A stretch of DNA of 64,000 nucleotides from Kaistella carnis (GCF_003860585.1 NZ_CP034159.1:682001-746000); one strand, 5' to 3'. Shown: positions 28,065-38,037, numbered from the stretch's first letter. The notes: generated by a model from the letters alone, not told the origin. A program made the numbers and translations.

Positions 28065-28565
28065 CTATGATGGAGCGTTCTCTATACTCCGTTGTTGAAT
28101 CGTATGAATAAACTCTTCAGGATTTTCCGGACTTAAAATATATTTTTTTCCAGACTTTAAGGCAATCTGAACTTTCTTTTCAATATTGGTAACATACCAA
28201 GAATCTTTCCCATTAAAATATCCGAAATATCCAAAAAGGCCGCCTATCCCAAAAGTTCGAAGATTAAATCCTACTTTATTCCAGCGCTGGAGAGACTCAA
28301 TTTCATTAATGTTGATGATTGCAGATCCGAAAACATTTTTTATTAAGATCTGCGAATCTGAAACCGCAATTCTTCTCGGAATAAAACAATAAGCTATAAT
28401 AATCGCTCCGTACATTAAAATAATGCTGGTGATCGAAATCACAGGTTTGGGAGGATAAAAGAAAAAGGAGGAAATAGGAAATAAAATTAAGAAGAACAGA
28501 ACAATAATCGTAATGATCATCGTTTGTTTATCCATTCGTGCAGTTTTAAATTCTTTCATATCCAT
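28065..28565 (-). CDS. Membrane protein with a bacterial PH-like domain
   Basis: A 166-aa protein with two membrane helices (about residues 15-32 and 41-62) and a soluble part that reads like a bacterial PH domain: RIAVSDSQILIKNVFGSAIININEIESL and KVQIALKSGKKYILSPENPEEFI. Its function is unknown. It lies 3 bases after the M1 peptidase gene's end and so is probably in one transcript with it; the S9 gene downstream has its own -7 box. Confidence 0.75.
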   Translation of the reverse strand: MDMKEFKTARMDKQTMIITIIVLFFLILFPISSFFFYPPKPVISITSIILMYGAIIIAYCFIPRRIAVSDSQILIKNVFGSAIININEIESLQRWNKVGFNLRTFGIGGLFGYFGYFNGKDSWYVTNIEKKVQIALKSGKKYILSPENPEEFIHTIQQRSIENAPS

Positions 28566-28568
28566 GTT

Positions 28569-30431
28569 TTATAAATTGTATAGATTATCATTTGGCGTGT
28601 AATCCATAAAAATTCCACCATCGATCTTCACCGATTTCACTTTTTGACTCACTTCGATCTGCGCTTTGTAAAAGTTTCCGTTCTTCCAGACGTCCGGTGT
28701 AAAATGTTTTTTAAGAATAGTTCCATCCTCAAAAGTAATTTCAGCTTCAAAGGGAATCGCAAATCCACCCACATTATGGATGATCATTTCAAGATTTTTA
28801 TTCGACTGAATCGCACTGTTTACTTTCAAATCAATGTAATTATTGCTGAAGAACCAATTGTTCCAATACCAGTTCAGATCCTGTCCACTTCCTGTATTGA
28901 AACTGTAAAAGAAATCCCAAGGTGTCGGATGCTTTCCGGTCCAGGTAGTCATATAATGGTGGAGCGTTTTTTTAAATACATCATCTCCCAACATGTCTTT
29001 TAAAGCCAGATACGCAAATGCAGGTTTAATATATGCATTACTGCCATATCCCATACCGCTTAACTGACTGCTCATTGAGATTATGGGTTGATCCTGCTCT
29101 GTTGAGGGATCATTTATATATCTTTTAACCCGAAAATCCGTATACATTTTATCATTAAATTCTTTTCCATTCTCAGCTTCTCCTATCAAATATTCGAAAG
29201 CGGTTACCCAGCCTTCATCCATGAAAGCATATCGCGATTCGTTGGTTCCCATCATAAAAGGAAAATAGGTATGCGCAATTTCATGATCCACGGTTTGTCG
29301 GGAATCTGCGAAATTGTCTGGAATTGCAGTATCATTAACCATCATTGGATATTCCATATCGGCAAACCCCTGAAATCCTGTTATGGTCGGAAAAGGATAT
29401 TCTACACCGGGCCAGTTTTCGGAAAACCACTTGACGCTGTAACTTGTCCATTCCACATATTTCTCAAAATCCGGGGTTCCCGCCTTATACGTCGCCTGAG
29501 TGCTAACTCTCTTCGATTTTAACTGAATACTGGAGGCATCCCAGACATAAGTTGAGCTTACTCCAAAAGTAAAATCACTGATGTCCTCCGCTTTAAATTT
29601 CCAGGTATTTGAGGCGTTCTGTTTGGTCACCTTTTTTTTCTTTATTTCCTCTTGGGTTGCAACATGAATTATTTCATCAGAAGTTAAAGAGGTTTTAAAT
29701 TTCTTTACAATTTCAGGCTGCAAAACTTCTTCCGGGTTTTGAAAAACTCCGGTGGCATATACGATGTAGTTTTTTGGAACTTTAATGGAGACATCATAAT
29801 TATTAAAATCATTATAGAATTCCCCACGACCCATATGTGGCAACTTGTCCCAGCCATTATAATCATCGAAAACCGAAATGCGCGGATAAGCATAGGCACA
29901 GAAAAAGGTAGTTTCGTCAATCTGCCCTTCTCGTCCACTTTCTTTTGACAGAGGAAATTCCCACTCTATTTTAATCGTATTCGTAGAATTGGCAGAAAGT
30001 GTTTCTGTTAATTTCAGTTCATAAAAAGTTTCCCAGTCTTCAGAATCAACCTTGTAATTTTTGCCGTTCACTGAAAGTGATTTTATGGTAAGTCCGTCAC
30101 TCAGAAAATCCTTGGATGATTTTGCGGCGCGGGGCGATGTAGGCTTATGAACATTATTCACAAATCGCACGACAATCGATTTTAAAGTCTCCGGGGAATT
30201 GTTCTTATAAATAATCGTTTCATTTCCCGAAACTACTTTGGTTGTTGGATTAACATTGAATTCAATTTTATAATCCCCGGAATTTTGCCAATAATTTTTA
30301 CCCGGTTTTCCGTCCAGAGACCGGGTATTATTTTCATAGGCTTTGACAATATTTCGCGGAATATAGAGTTCCTGAGCAAATGCCTGAAAAGAGAGAAATA
30401 GCAGAACAATTGAAGTAAGTGTGGTTCGCAT
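28569..30431 (-). CDS. M1 family metallopeptidase (aminopeptidase)
   Basis: A 620-aa exported zinc aminopeptidase with a signal peptide (ending FQAFAQ). The zinc site HEIAH is at 383-387, with the third ligand E406 18 residues on (DEGW), exactly the M1 spacing. The usual GxMEN exopeptidase motif appears as GFADMEYP. It would remove N-terminal residues from peptides in the periplasm. It is followed after three bases by the PH-domain gene. Confidence 0.92.
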   Translation of the reverse strand: MRTTLTSIVLLFLSFQAFAQELYIPRNIVKAYENNTRSLDGKPGKNYWQNSGDYKIEFNVNPTTKVVSGNETIIYKNNSPETLKSIVVRFVNNVHKPTSPRAAKSSKDFLSDGLTIKSLSVNGKNYKVDSEDWETFYELKLTETLSANSTNTIKIEWEFPLSKESGREGQIDETTFFCAYAYPRISVFDDYNGWDKLPHMGRGEFYNDFNNYDVSIKVPKNYIVYATGVFQNPEEVLQPEIVKKFKTSLTSDEIIHVATQEEIKKKKVTKQNASNTWKFKAEDISDFTFGVSSTYVWDASSIQLKSKRVSTQATYKAGTPDFEKYVEWTSYSVKWFSENWPGVEYPFPTITGFQGFADMEYPMMVNDTAIPDNFADSRQTVDHEIAHTYFPFMMGTNESRYAFMDEGWVTAFEYLIGEAENGKEFNDKMYTDFRVKRYINDPSTEQDQPIISMSSQLSGMGYGSNAYIKPAFAYLALKDMLGDDVFKKTLHHYMTTWTGKHPTPWDFFYSFNTGSGQDLNWYWNNWFFSNNYIDLKVNSAIQSNKNLEMIIHNVGGFAIPFEAEITFEDGTILKKHFTPDVWKNGNFYKAQIEVSQKVKSVKIDGGIFMDYTPNDNLYNL

Positions 30432-30461
30432 TCATTTTAATTTAAAGAACAGTTAAAATTA

Positions 30462-30492
30462 AAAGGCGGTTCAAAAAAATGAAACCGCCTTT
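30462..30492 (-). terminator. Terminator after the holin-family gene
   Basis: A 10-bp GC-rich stem (30462-30471 with 30483-30492), with a short T run on the minus-strand side. Confidence 0.6.
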
Positions 30493-30510
30493 AGTAAAAG
30501 TGTGATCAAT

Positions 30511-30855
30511 CTATTTTGTGGGAGAAATAATGCCGTTGAGCAAAGAAGTAATTAAGGACAAGGCAATACTGAAAATAAATGCCCACCAAAATCCGTCGAT
30601 ACTCATTCCGTCTACAAAATTTGCGGCAAATAAAACCACAATCGCATTAATAACTAAGGAGAAAAGACCCAAAGTTAAAATCGTTAACGGCAAACCCAAA
30701 ATTTTTAAAATGGGAGTTACTATTAAGTTCAAAATTCCTAAAATTAAAGCAAAAACCAGAGCCGTTGTAAAGTCGTCAATATGGACGCCGGTTAAAACTT
30801 TAGTTAAAAGAAACGCTACGATAGCGGTGACCAAAAGTCGGATAATCATATTCAT
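30511..30855 (-). CDS. Phage holin family 4-type membrane protein
   Basis: A 114-aa, almost wholly hydrophobic protein with four membrane helices and the typical LILGILNLIVTPILKILGLP and LGLFSLVINAIVV segments of the Phage_holin_4_2 family. Despite the name, members are usually ordinary chromosomal proteins of unknown role, and no phage genes surround this one. Confidence 0.88.
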   Translation of the reverse strand: MNMIIRLLVTAIVAFLLTKVLTGVHIDDFTTALVFALILGILNLIVTPILKILGLPLTILTLGLFSLVINAIVVLFAANFVDGMSIDGFWWAFIFSIALSLITSLLNGIISPTK

Positions 30856-30985
30856 AATCTATTTTTTTATAAAATTATAAAAATTAAAGTGACTGGACAA
30901 AAAAGTTAAGATTTATTTGAATTACCTATGAACACACAGTTCTTTAAGAAAAAAATTATTATCTTCATCGCAAAATTGATATTAA

Positions 30986-32536
30986 ATGAAGAATTATGCA
31001 AAATTGATGATGGTATCTACGGTCTTTGCGGTAAGCTTAAATGCCCAAACCACAGACCAAATGGTAAAATCCATCATGGATGAAACGTACCAGAATTCAC
31101 AACTGGAAACATTGGCTTATGAACTGATGGACGGGATCGGACCAAGACTCGTAGGAAGTCCCAAAATGCAGCAGGCACATGACTGGGCGGTAAAACGTTT
31201 TCAGAACTGGGGAATCGAGGCGCAAAACGAACAATGGGGCGAATGGAAATCATGGGAACGTGGTACTTCCACCATCGAAATGATTTCACCTTACGTAAAA
31301 TCAATGGAAGGAATGCAGTTGGCATGGAGCCCGTCAACTTCCGCGAAAGGAGTTACAGCGGATGTCGTTATGTTGCCCTTATTTAAAAGTAAAGAAGAAT
31401 TCAACGCATGGTTACCGACTGTAAAAGGAAAAATTGTAATGGTTTCCCAATATCAGCCAAGCGGCAGACCGGATTATAACTGGAAAGAATTTGCCACGCC
31501 GGAATCCTATGATAAAATGAAAAAAGAAAGTGAAGAAGCTTCTGAAGCTTGGAGAAATTCACTTAAAGCAACCGGAGAAACTTCTAAAACACTGAACGAG
31601 AAAGTAGAAAAAGCTGGAGCTGCAGGAATTATTTCCTCTTACTGGTCGAAAGGTTTTGGTGTAAACAAGATTTTTTCTGCCGGAACTAAAAAAATCCCGG
31701 TATTTGATATGGCGTTAGAAGATTACGGTCAATTATACCGCATGATTCAACACGGAACAACGCCGAAATTGAAACTTGTCGCTCAGTCAAAAGACAAAGG
31801 AACTGCGCCGACCTTTAATACCGTAGCAACAATTAAAGGTTCTGAAAAGCCAAACGAGTATGTGATTCTTTCCGCGCATCTTGATTCATGGGATGGTGGA
31901 ACTGGAGCTACAGATAATGGAACCGGAACAATTACTATGATGGAAGTGGCAAGAGTTCTTAAAAAATATTATCCAAACCCAAAAAGAACCATCGTGATCG
32001 GACTTTGGGGAAGTGAGGAACAGGGACTCAATGGATCACGAGGGTACGTGTCTGCCCACAAAGATCAAATGCCAAATGTACAGGCGGTGTTTAATCAGGA
32101 TAACGGAACAGGTAGAATTGCCAATATCAGCGGTCAGGGTTTCTTAAATTCCTATGATTATATTGGAAGATGGATGAGCGCAGTTCCAAAAGAACTGAAA
32201 AAAGATGTTGAAACATCATTTCCGGGATATCCTGGTGGCGGTGGATCGGATCATGCTTCCTTTATTGCGGCAGGAGCACCTGCTTTTATGCTAAGTTCCC
32301 TGAACTGGTCCTACGGCAATTATACTTGGCACACCAATCGTGACACTTACGACAAAATCGTTTTCGATGATGTTAAGAGTAATGTTGCCACAATCGCGAT
32401 CTTAACTTATATGGCGAGTGAGGATCCTGAAAAAGCGTCTGCCGAAAGAATTAAAATGCCGGTTAATCCAAGAACAGGTGAACCCGCTAAATGGCCGGAA
32501 TTAAAAGAACCTATCAGAAAGGGTGGCTTTGATTAA
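30986..32536 (+). CDS. M28 family metallopeptidase with PA-type insert
   Basis: A 516-aa exported zinc peptidase with a signal peptide (ending SLNAQ). A PA-like insert lies between the two halves of the N-terminal region. Zinc ligands follow the M28 pattern: H298 in SAHLDSWDGG, D310 in ATDNG, the catalytic pair EE in GSEEQG, D in NQDNG and the last His in WHTNRDTYD. It is probably an aminopeptidase or carboxypeptidase in the periplasm. It is divergent from the holin-family gene and stands alone, with a long terminator behind it. Confidence 0.92.
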   Translation: MKNYAKLMMVSTVFAVSLNAQTTDQMVKSIMDETYQNSQLETLAYELMDGIGPRLVGSPKMQQAHDWAVKRFQNWGIEAQNEQWGEWKSWERGTSTIEMISPYVKSMEGMQLAWSPSTSAKGVTADVVMLPLFKSKEEFNAWLPTVKGKIVMVSQYQPSGRPDYNWKEFATPESYDKMKKESEEASEAWRNSLKATGETSKTLNEKVEKAGAAGIISSYWSKGFGVNKIFSAGTKKIPVFDMALEDYGQLYRMIQHGTTPKLKLVAQSKDKGTAPTFNTVATIKGSEKPNEYVILSAHLDSWDGGTGATDNGTGTITMMEVARVLKKYYPNPKRTIVIGLWGSEEQGLNGSRGYVSAHKDQMPNVQAVFNQDNGTGRIANISGQGFLNSYDYIGRWMSAVPKELKKDVETSFPGYPGGGGSDHASFIAAGAPAFMLSSLNWSYGNYTWHTNRDTYDKIVFDDVKSNVATIAILTYMASEDPEKASAERIKMPVNPRTGEPAKWPELKEPIRKGGFD

Positions 32537-32570
32537 TTCCTGGTTTTAAAGTAACCTAAACCTTAAATGG

Positions 32571-32635
32571 AGTCGGTAGTTTCAGCGTGATTTTTTTTAT
32601 TAAGAATTGCATTGCTGAAATTACCGACTTTTTTT
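32571..32635 (+). terminator. Terminator after the M28 peptidase gene
   Basis: A 16-bp stem with one G-U pair (32571-32586 with 32614-32629), a 27-base loop and a T run. Confidence 0.75.
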
Positions 32636-32785
32636 CTATAAAATATTGAATCAAAAAACTCAGTTTCAAACTATTGTAAATCTTTTTTACTCCCTAAATT
32701 TTAATGAAAGTAAAACCATAATCCTTAAATTTATTTTTTTGACACAAAATTAGGAGAATGGTTAATTATTTGATGTGGCTGAGGA

Positions 32786-33223
32786 ATGAAGATTCAAAAT
32801 TACGACAACCACAAGAAGTTCTACGCACCCCATCATTTCATCTACCTGCCCTTACTTGCGATTTTGCAAATTATCGGGATATGGAAAATTTTTTCTGATG
32901 AGGTGAACCAATTAAGCTGGATTTTATTTTCTACAGTGATCTTCCTAATTATTTATCTGGCATTAATGGTGAGACAACATTATGCTTTAGGTAATCAGGA
33001 TCGTATTGTTAGGTTAGAATTTAAGCAGAGATATTTCGAAATTTTTGGTAAAAGATCAGATGAGGTTGAAAACCAGCTGAATTTCGGTCAGATCTCCGCA
33101 CTCCGCTTTGCCTATGATGAGGAGTTTAAAATTTTAATAGAAAAGGCGTTAAACGAAAAAATATCGGGCGATGAAATCAAGAAATCCATTACAAAGTGGC
33201 GACCGGATCATCATCGTATTTAA
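32786..33223 (+). CDS. DUF6526 family membrane protein
   Basis: A 145-aa protein starting MKIQNYDNHKKFYAPHHF, the DUF6526 signature, with two membrane helices at about residues 20-35 and 45-62 and a charged helical tail. The function is unknown. It leads a short group with the 54-residue lipoprotein and topoisomerase IB, with gaps of 31 and 11 bases. Confidence 0.82.
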   Translation: MKIQNYDNHKKFYAPHHFIYLPLLAILQIIGIWKIFSDEVNQLSWILFSTVIFLIIYLALMVRQHYALGNQDRIVRLEFKQRYFEIFGKRSDEVENQLNFGQISALRFAYDEEFKILIEKALNEKISGDEIKKSITKWRPDHHRI

Positions 33224-33254
33224 AACATAAACAAACATTAAAAAATAATTTATT

Positions 33255-33419
33255 ATGAAAAAGTTTACATTTCTTACATTAGCAGTATTTGCATTATTAT
33301 CATTGACTGGTTGTGACGCCATTGGCACCATTTTTAAAGCTGGAATGTGGTGGGCTTTCTTTTTAATAGGAGCTGTAATTGCAGTAATTATCTGGTTATT
33401 TACCAGAGGTAAAAACTAA
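33255..33419 (+). CDS. 54-aa lipoprotein with one membrane helix
   Basis: A short gene starting MKKFTFLTL with a lipobox LTGC at residues 17-20, then DAIGTIFKAGMWW and a C-terminal membrane helix ending in RGKN. Similar small proteins occur widely in flavobacteria, sometimes under the unsupported name phosphatidate cytidylyltransferase. The protein is far too small for that enzyme. It sits 31 bases after DUF6526 and 11 bases before topoisomerase IB. Confidence 0.75.
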   Translation: MKKFTFLTLAVFALLSLTGCDAIGTIFKAGMWWAFFLIGAVIAVIIWLFTRGKN

Positions 33420-33430
33420 TTAAATTCAAA

Positions 33431-34540
33431 ATGGATAATCCAAGCCTGGATCTGATCGCGAAAATAAGTCCTTCAAAAATTATTAAAATAATGAAGGACC
33501 CCGTAAAATCTGCAAAAGCAGTGCAACTTGTTTACACAAATGACAGTGCAAATGAGGGAATTGCAAGAAAAAAGCGCGGTAAAAAATTCTCTTATTTTTT
33601 AGGAGAAGAAAAACTGAAGGATCAGGAGGAATTGGAGCGAATTAAAAAGCTCGCAATTCCTCCAGCTTGGGAAGATGTTTGGATCTGCGCTTTACAGAAC
33701 GGCCATTTACAAGCCACAGGAGTAGACGCCAAACAGCGGAAACAATACCGCTATCATCCGGTTTGGAATGCTTTGAGAAATCATACCAAATTTTATAGGA
33801 TGCTGCAGTTTGGGGAAGCTTTACCTACGATCAGACTTCAGCTTGAAAAAGATTTACGTCATCGCAAACTTGACCAAAGAAAAGTTTTGGCCGCGGTTGT
33901 TAGTTTGATGGAAAGAACCAACATCCGTATCGGAAATAACATTTATGAAAAACTTTATGGCTCATTTGGATTGACCACTTTAAAAGATAAACATGTAGAG
34001 ATCAAAGGTGATAAAATGAAATTTTCTTTTAAAGGAAAGAAAGGTGTTTATCACGATATCGATTTAAAAAACTCGAAGTTGGCAAAAGCGGTGAAAAACT
34101 GTCGGGATATTCCGGGAAAAGAGCTGTTTCAGTTTTATGATGAGGAAGGCAAGCGTCATGCGATCGAAAGTGGAATGGTGAATGATTACATCAAAGAAAT
34201 TAGTGGTGAAGATTTTACCGCGAAAGATTTTCGAACCTGGTCCGGGACTGTGAATGCTCTTATTGCCTTTAATGAAATTGAAAAACAGGAAATTGAGGGA
34301 AATCAAAAATCGAAAATTAAGCAGGCCATCGATATGGTCGCCTGTGAATTGGGAAATACGAGTACGGTTTGCCGAAAATATTATATTCATCCTTTAGTCA
34401 TTAATCTTTATGAAAGTGATTCGATCAAAAAGTATCTTGATGAATTGGACGACATTGAAGTTGATGACGGTAAATCGGGACTTACAAAAGAGGAACTCAT
34501 CGTCATGAAAATTTTGAAAACAGAAAAACCAACCATTTAG
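33431..34540 (+). CDS. DNA topoisomerase IB
   Basis: A 369-aa eukaryote/poxvirus-type topoisomerase that relaxes supercoils by a 3'-phosphotyrosyl intermediate. The N-terminal domain has IPPAWEDVWI and YRYHPVW; the catalytic domain has ERTNIRIGN (active Arg), TFKGKKG-like Lys region, DFRTW and the catalytic Tyr at 318 in the KYYIHP motif. Bacterial members are scattered and often thought to be horizontally acquired. The gene is linked to two small membrane proteins, which is a common but unexplained arrangement in this group. Confidence 0.93.
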   Translation: MDNPSLDLIAKISPSKIIKIMKDPVKSAKAVQLVYTNDSANEGIARKKRGKKFSYFLGEEKLKDQEELERIKKLAIPPAWEDVWICALQNGHLQATGVDAKQRKQYRYHPVWNALRNHTKFYRMLQFGEALPTIRLQLEKDLRHRKLDQRKVLAAVVSLMERTNIRIGNNIYEKLYGSFGLTTLKDKHVEIKGDKMKFSFKGKKGVYHDIDLKNSKLAKAVKNCRDIPGKELFQFYDEEGKRHAIESGMVNDYIKEISGEDFTAKDFRTWSGTVNALIAFNEIEKQEIEGNQKSKIKQAIDMVACELGNTSTVCRKYYIHPLVINLYESDSIKKYLDELDDIEVDDGKSGLTKEELIVMKILKTEKPTI

Positions 34541-34586
34541 AAGATTTTAGAAAATACACCAAACTTCAATTTTTGAAAATATAAAA

Positions 34587-34612
34587 TCTCTTTTAACTAA
34601 GAGAATTTTTTT
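34587..34612 (+). terminator. Terminator between topoisomerase IB and xth
   Basis: A 6-bp stem (34587-34592 with 34599-34604) followed by a T run, in a convergent gap. Confidence 0.5.
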
Positions 34613-34635
34613 GGTTTTAAACGAAAAGTCAGCAA

Positions 34636-35412
34636 TTAAATATTCTCCAGCTCAATCCACGTCGGAACATGATCGCTCGATTTTTCCCAGCCACGAACCT
34701 CGTTATCTACTCCACCATTTTTTAAATGAGGTAGAATATCAGGAGAAATCAGAAAATGATCAATGCGCATTCCGGCATTCCTTTCGTAGGCTTTTCTGAA
34801 ATAATCGTAAAAAGTATAAATTGTTTTTTCGGGATAAAGATGTCGCAATCCATCGGTCCAACCCTGAGCAATTAAATTTTTGAAAGCAGTCCGAACTTCA
34901 GGCAGGAAAAGAGCATCGTTTTTATATTTTTCCGGTTTATAGACATCACTCTCCGTTGGAATAATATTAAAATCTCCTGTAATGATGACCGGTTTCCCCG
35001 CACTAATCAATAACTCGGCTTGAGCATCCAATCTTTCCAACCATTTCAATTTATAATCATATTTTTCACCGGGAGTTGGATTTCCATTAGGTACATAAAC
35101 ACAAACGATTGTTAAATCATTCACCTTCACTTCTAAATAACGGCTTTGTTCGTCTGTTTCATCACCTGGCAAGGCAGTTCTAACAACGGTTGCTTTCCCA
35201 TTTTTTGTTAAGATTGCAACTCCATTCCAACTTTTTTGGCCGACCCAAACAGCATGATAACCGGCTTCTAACATTTCTGCTTCAGGGAATTTTTCTTGCG
35301 GTGCTTTTAATTCTTGTAAGCAAACGACATCAGGTTTTTCTTCACTGAGCCATTTTAGAAGAACCGGAAGCCGACCGTTAACTCCATTTACATTATAGGT
35401 TGCGATTTTCAT
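34636..35412 (-). CDS. xth: Exodeoxyribonuclease III
   Basis: A 258-aa AP endonuclease and 3'-5' exonuclease of the endonuclease/exonuclease/phosphatase fold, which acts in base excision repair. Motifs in order are TYNVNGV, CLQELKAP (metal-binding Glu), the GDFNI segment, and the C-terminal RIDHFLIS and SSDHVP, holding the Asp and His of the active site. The length is normal. Confidence 0.94.
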   Translation of the reverse strand: MKIATYNVNGVNGRLPVLLKWLSEEKPDVVCLQELKAPQEKFPEAEMLEAGYHAVWVGQKSWNGVAILTKNGKATVVRTALPGDETDEQSRYLEVKVNDLTIVCVYVPNGNPTPGEKYDYKLKWLERLDAQAELLISAGKPVIITGDFNIIPTESDVYKPEKYKNDALFLPEVRTAFKNLIAQGWTDGLRHLYPEKTIYTFYDYFRKAYERNAGMRIDHFLISPDILPHLKNGGVDNEVRGWEKSSDHVPTWIELENI

Positions 35413-35489
35413 AATCTGTATTTTATATAAATTTATTAAAGATATCTTGATTTAAAATTATACTCAAAAGAGGAAGTCAAAAGCGATAA

Positions 35490-38009
35490 TTAAATTTTAT
35501 CTTTATTACTATTAAAAGTCCTCTTTATCAGTTTATAGATTTCAAACCACATGACCGAAATAACTGCTGCAGAACCTGCTGTTAAAAGTTGGTTTAGATT
35601 CAATGAATTTAACTTAAAGAATTGCGTAACAGGACCAACATAAAGCATAATCATTAACATACCTAAGGTTCCTAAAGTAATATAAATTAAGAGATTATTC
35701 TTATTTCTGAAACTTTCAAACATCGTATAATAGAACGATCTGTTCGCAAAACTCAGTAAGATATTCGCGAAAATTAAAGTGGTGAAAACCATCGATCGCG
35801 TCATATCTTCATCACCTCCGTTTCTATAGGTTAATTGGTATATGAACAGTACTCCAGCGGTGATCACTAATCCCTGAATAATACTGATGATCAATTCCCG
35901 CATCGTTAGGAAGGTTTCTGACATTGGCCGTGGTTTTTGAGTCATCGTATTTTTTTCCATCGGTTCATTTTCATAAACGATGGAACAGGTTGGACCCATT
36001 ACCAATTCTAGAAAAATCACGTGAACCGGCGTAAAGATTTGGGGAAAAGCCCATCCTAAAAACAACGGTAGGGAAACAGTAAGAATAATCGGAATGTGAA
36101 TCGAAATAATATACTGAACTGCTTTTTTAATATTGGTATAAATCCTACGTCCGGCCGCAATCGCAGTTACCAACTTTCCTAAATCATCATTCGTTAAAAT
36201 AACTGCAGCAGCGGCTTTTGCGATTTCAGTTCCTTTCTCGCCCATCGCAACTCCGATGTGTGCGGCTTTTAAGGCAGGTCCATCATTAACGCCATCACCA
36301 AGCATAACGACCACTTCATTATTCTTTTTTAAAGCATTAATCACGCGAAGTTTTGCTTCCGGAAACATTCGGGTAAACAACACTTTTTGATCGACTACTT
36401 TCATTAATTCTTCTTCGCTCAGATGACTGATTTCATCACCATTAACTGGATCCGAAACTCCTCTAATTCCGGATTGTAAAGCGATGCTTTTTGCTGTTTG
36501 AGCATTATCACCGGTTATTACTTTTATCTTAATTCCGGCTTCTTTAAATTTTCTAAAAACTTCGTCGATTCCTTTTTTTGGCGGATCGTAGAAAACCACC
36601 ATTCCCAAAAATTCAAACTGAATATCCTGTTGTTTTTTTGGAAAATCATCTCCTTCAAAGTTTGATTTAGCAACACCTAAAAGTCGATATCCCTGTTTTC
36701 CAAACTCATCAATTTCTTTTCTGATTTTACTTTGATCTTCTTTAGAAAGTTGACAAACATTGATGATCGCTTCAGGAGCACCTTTTGCCGCAATGATTCG
36801 TTCGCCTTTTTCATTCTTAAAAAGATGCGTCATCATCGGTGGTTTTCCATCTAATGGATATTCATGAAACATCTCGAATTCTGGACGTAGATCTACTTTT
36901 TGAGTTTCGCCATAAACCTGATGAAGCGATTTTTCCATCGGATCAAAAGGAACCGGCTCACTACTCCACATCGCATATTGAGTAAGTTCTGACACCGATT
37001 CGTCATTAAATTGTTGATCATTAAAAACTTTGTCACTTCTAAAATCATAAACGGCTTTCAGATGCATTGAATTCTCCGTAATCGTTCCCGTTTTATCAGT
37101 ACAAATAACGGTGGCACTTCCTAAAGTTTCAACAATATTACTTTTCTTAATGATGATGCCGTCCCGCATTAATTTCCAGGCGCCGAGAGCCATGAAGGTT
37201 GTAAAAGCAACGGGAATTTCTTCAGGCAAAATCGACATTGCCAAAGTCAATCCATTTAATAAGGAATCAACAATATTTCGAGTATGGTAATAATTAACGG
37301 CACAAACTAAAAGGAAAACGGTGACTCCTATAATCGCCATGTATTTCAGAAACTGCTCAATCTGCTTTTGTAGCGGAGATTTTTCATCTTTTATGGCTGA
37401 AATAGATTCTCCAATTTTACCAAGTTTCGTTTCTTTGCCAATATGTTCCACTTCAAAAACAGCCAAACCAGAAACGGTGGAAGTTCCATTGTAAACCTGC
37501 CGGTCTTCCGAAGTATTATCTTTAAAAACAGAAAAACTTTCACCCGTAAGCGAGGATTCATTCACAGAGAAATCATTGCTGTGAACGATTTTTCCATCGG
37601 CGTTGATCATTTTTCCTTCTTCGGTAATACACAGATCTCCAACTGCAATTTCATGCGTTGGAATTTCCACAATCTTTGAATTTCTAATGACTCGGCTTAA
37701 GGGTTCGTTGAGTTTTTCTAATTCTTCCAGCGCTTTCTGACTGCGATTGTCCTGATAAAAAGAAATCCCGGAAACCAGAATAATCGCCGCCAACATGAAG
37801 AGTGCTTCACCGTAATTCCCAACGGCTAAATAAATGATGGCAATGATAATTAACAAAATCAACATCGGTTCGCGCAAGATGTCGAAGAGCAATTTGATCC
37901 AACTGCTTTTCTCAATTTGTTTCATTTGATTATAACCAAATTTCTGATGAGAACGTTGAACTTCTTCGTCAGTTAAACCTATTAAATGCTCGGGAATGTG
38001 AAAAGACAT
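35490..38009 (-). CDS. P-type cation-transporting ATPase (P2A/Ca2+-ATPase-like)
   Basis: An 839-aa membrane pump with the actuator motif LTGES, the phosphorylation site CTDKTGT, and the hinge MLGDGVNDGPALKAA. The membrane helix before the phosphorylation site reads PEEIPVAFTTF, in place of the PEGLP seen in true Ca2+ pumps, so the ion cannot be assigned. The layout has an N-terminal cation-ATPase domain and a C-terminal set of about six helices. It stands as a single gene with a -7 box. Confidence 0.88.
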   Translation of the reverse strand: MSFHIPEHLIGLTDEEVQRSHQKFGYNQMKQIEKSSWIKLLFDILREPMLILLIIIAIIYLAVGNYGEALFMLAAIILVSGISFYQDNRSQKALEELEKLNEPLSRVIRNSKIVEIPTHEIAVGDLCITEEGKMINADGKIVHSNDFSVNESSLTGESFSVFKDNTSEDRQVYNGTSTVSGLAVFEVEHIGKETKLGKIGESISAIKDEKSPLQKQIEQFLKYMAIIGVTVFLLVCAVNYYHTRNIVDSLLNGLTLAMSILPEEIPVAFTTFMALGAWKLMRDGIIIKKSNIVETLGSATVICTDKTGTITENSMHLKAVYDFRSDKVFNDQQFNDESVSELTQYAMWSSEPVPFDPMEKSLHQVYGETQKVDLRPEFEMFHEYPLDGKPPMMTHLFKNEKGERIIAAKGAPEAIINVCQLSKEDQSKIRKEIDEFGKQGYRLLGVAKSNFEGDDFPKKQQDIQFEFLGMVVFYDPPKKGIDEVFRKFKEAGIKIKVITGDNAQTAKSIALQSGIRGVSDPVNGDEISHLSEEELMKVVDQKVLFTRMFPEAKLRVINALKKNNEVVVMLGDGVNDGPALKAAHIGVAMGEKGTEIAKAAAAVILTNDDLGKLVTAIAAGRRIYTNIKKAVQYIISIHIPIILTVSLPLFLGWAFPQIFTPVHVIFLELVMGPTCSIVYENEPMEKNTMTQKPRPMSETFLTMRELIISIIQGLVITAGVLFIYQLTYRNGGDEDMTRSMVFTTLIFANILLSFANRSFYYTMFESFRNKNNLLIYITLGTLGMLMIMLYVGPVTQFFKLNSLNLNQLLTAGSAAVISVMWFEIYKLIKRTFNSNKDKI

Positions 38010-38037
38010 ACTCTAAATATTTGTTAACTAAAGATAA

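Noticed and set aside
30511..30855. Phage holin family gene as a prophage sign
   Set aside because: The family is a common chromosomal membrane protein and no other phage gene is near.
33255..33419. Phosphatidate cytidylyltransferase
   Set aside because: At 54 residues with one membrane helix it cannot be that enzyme.
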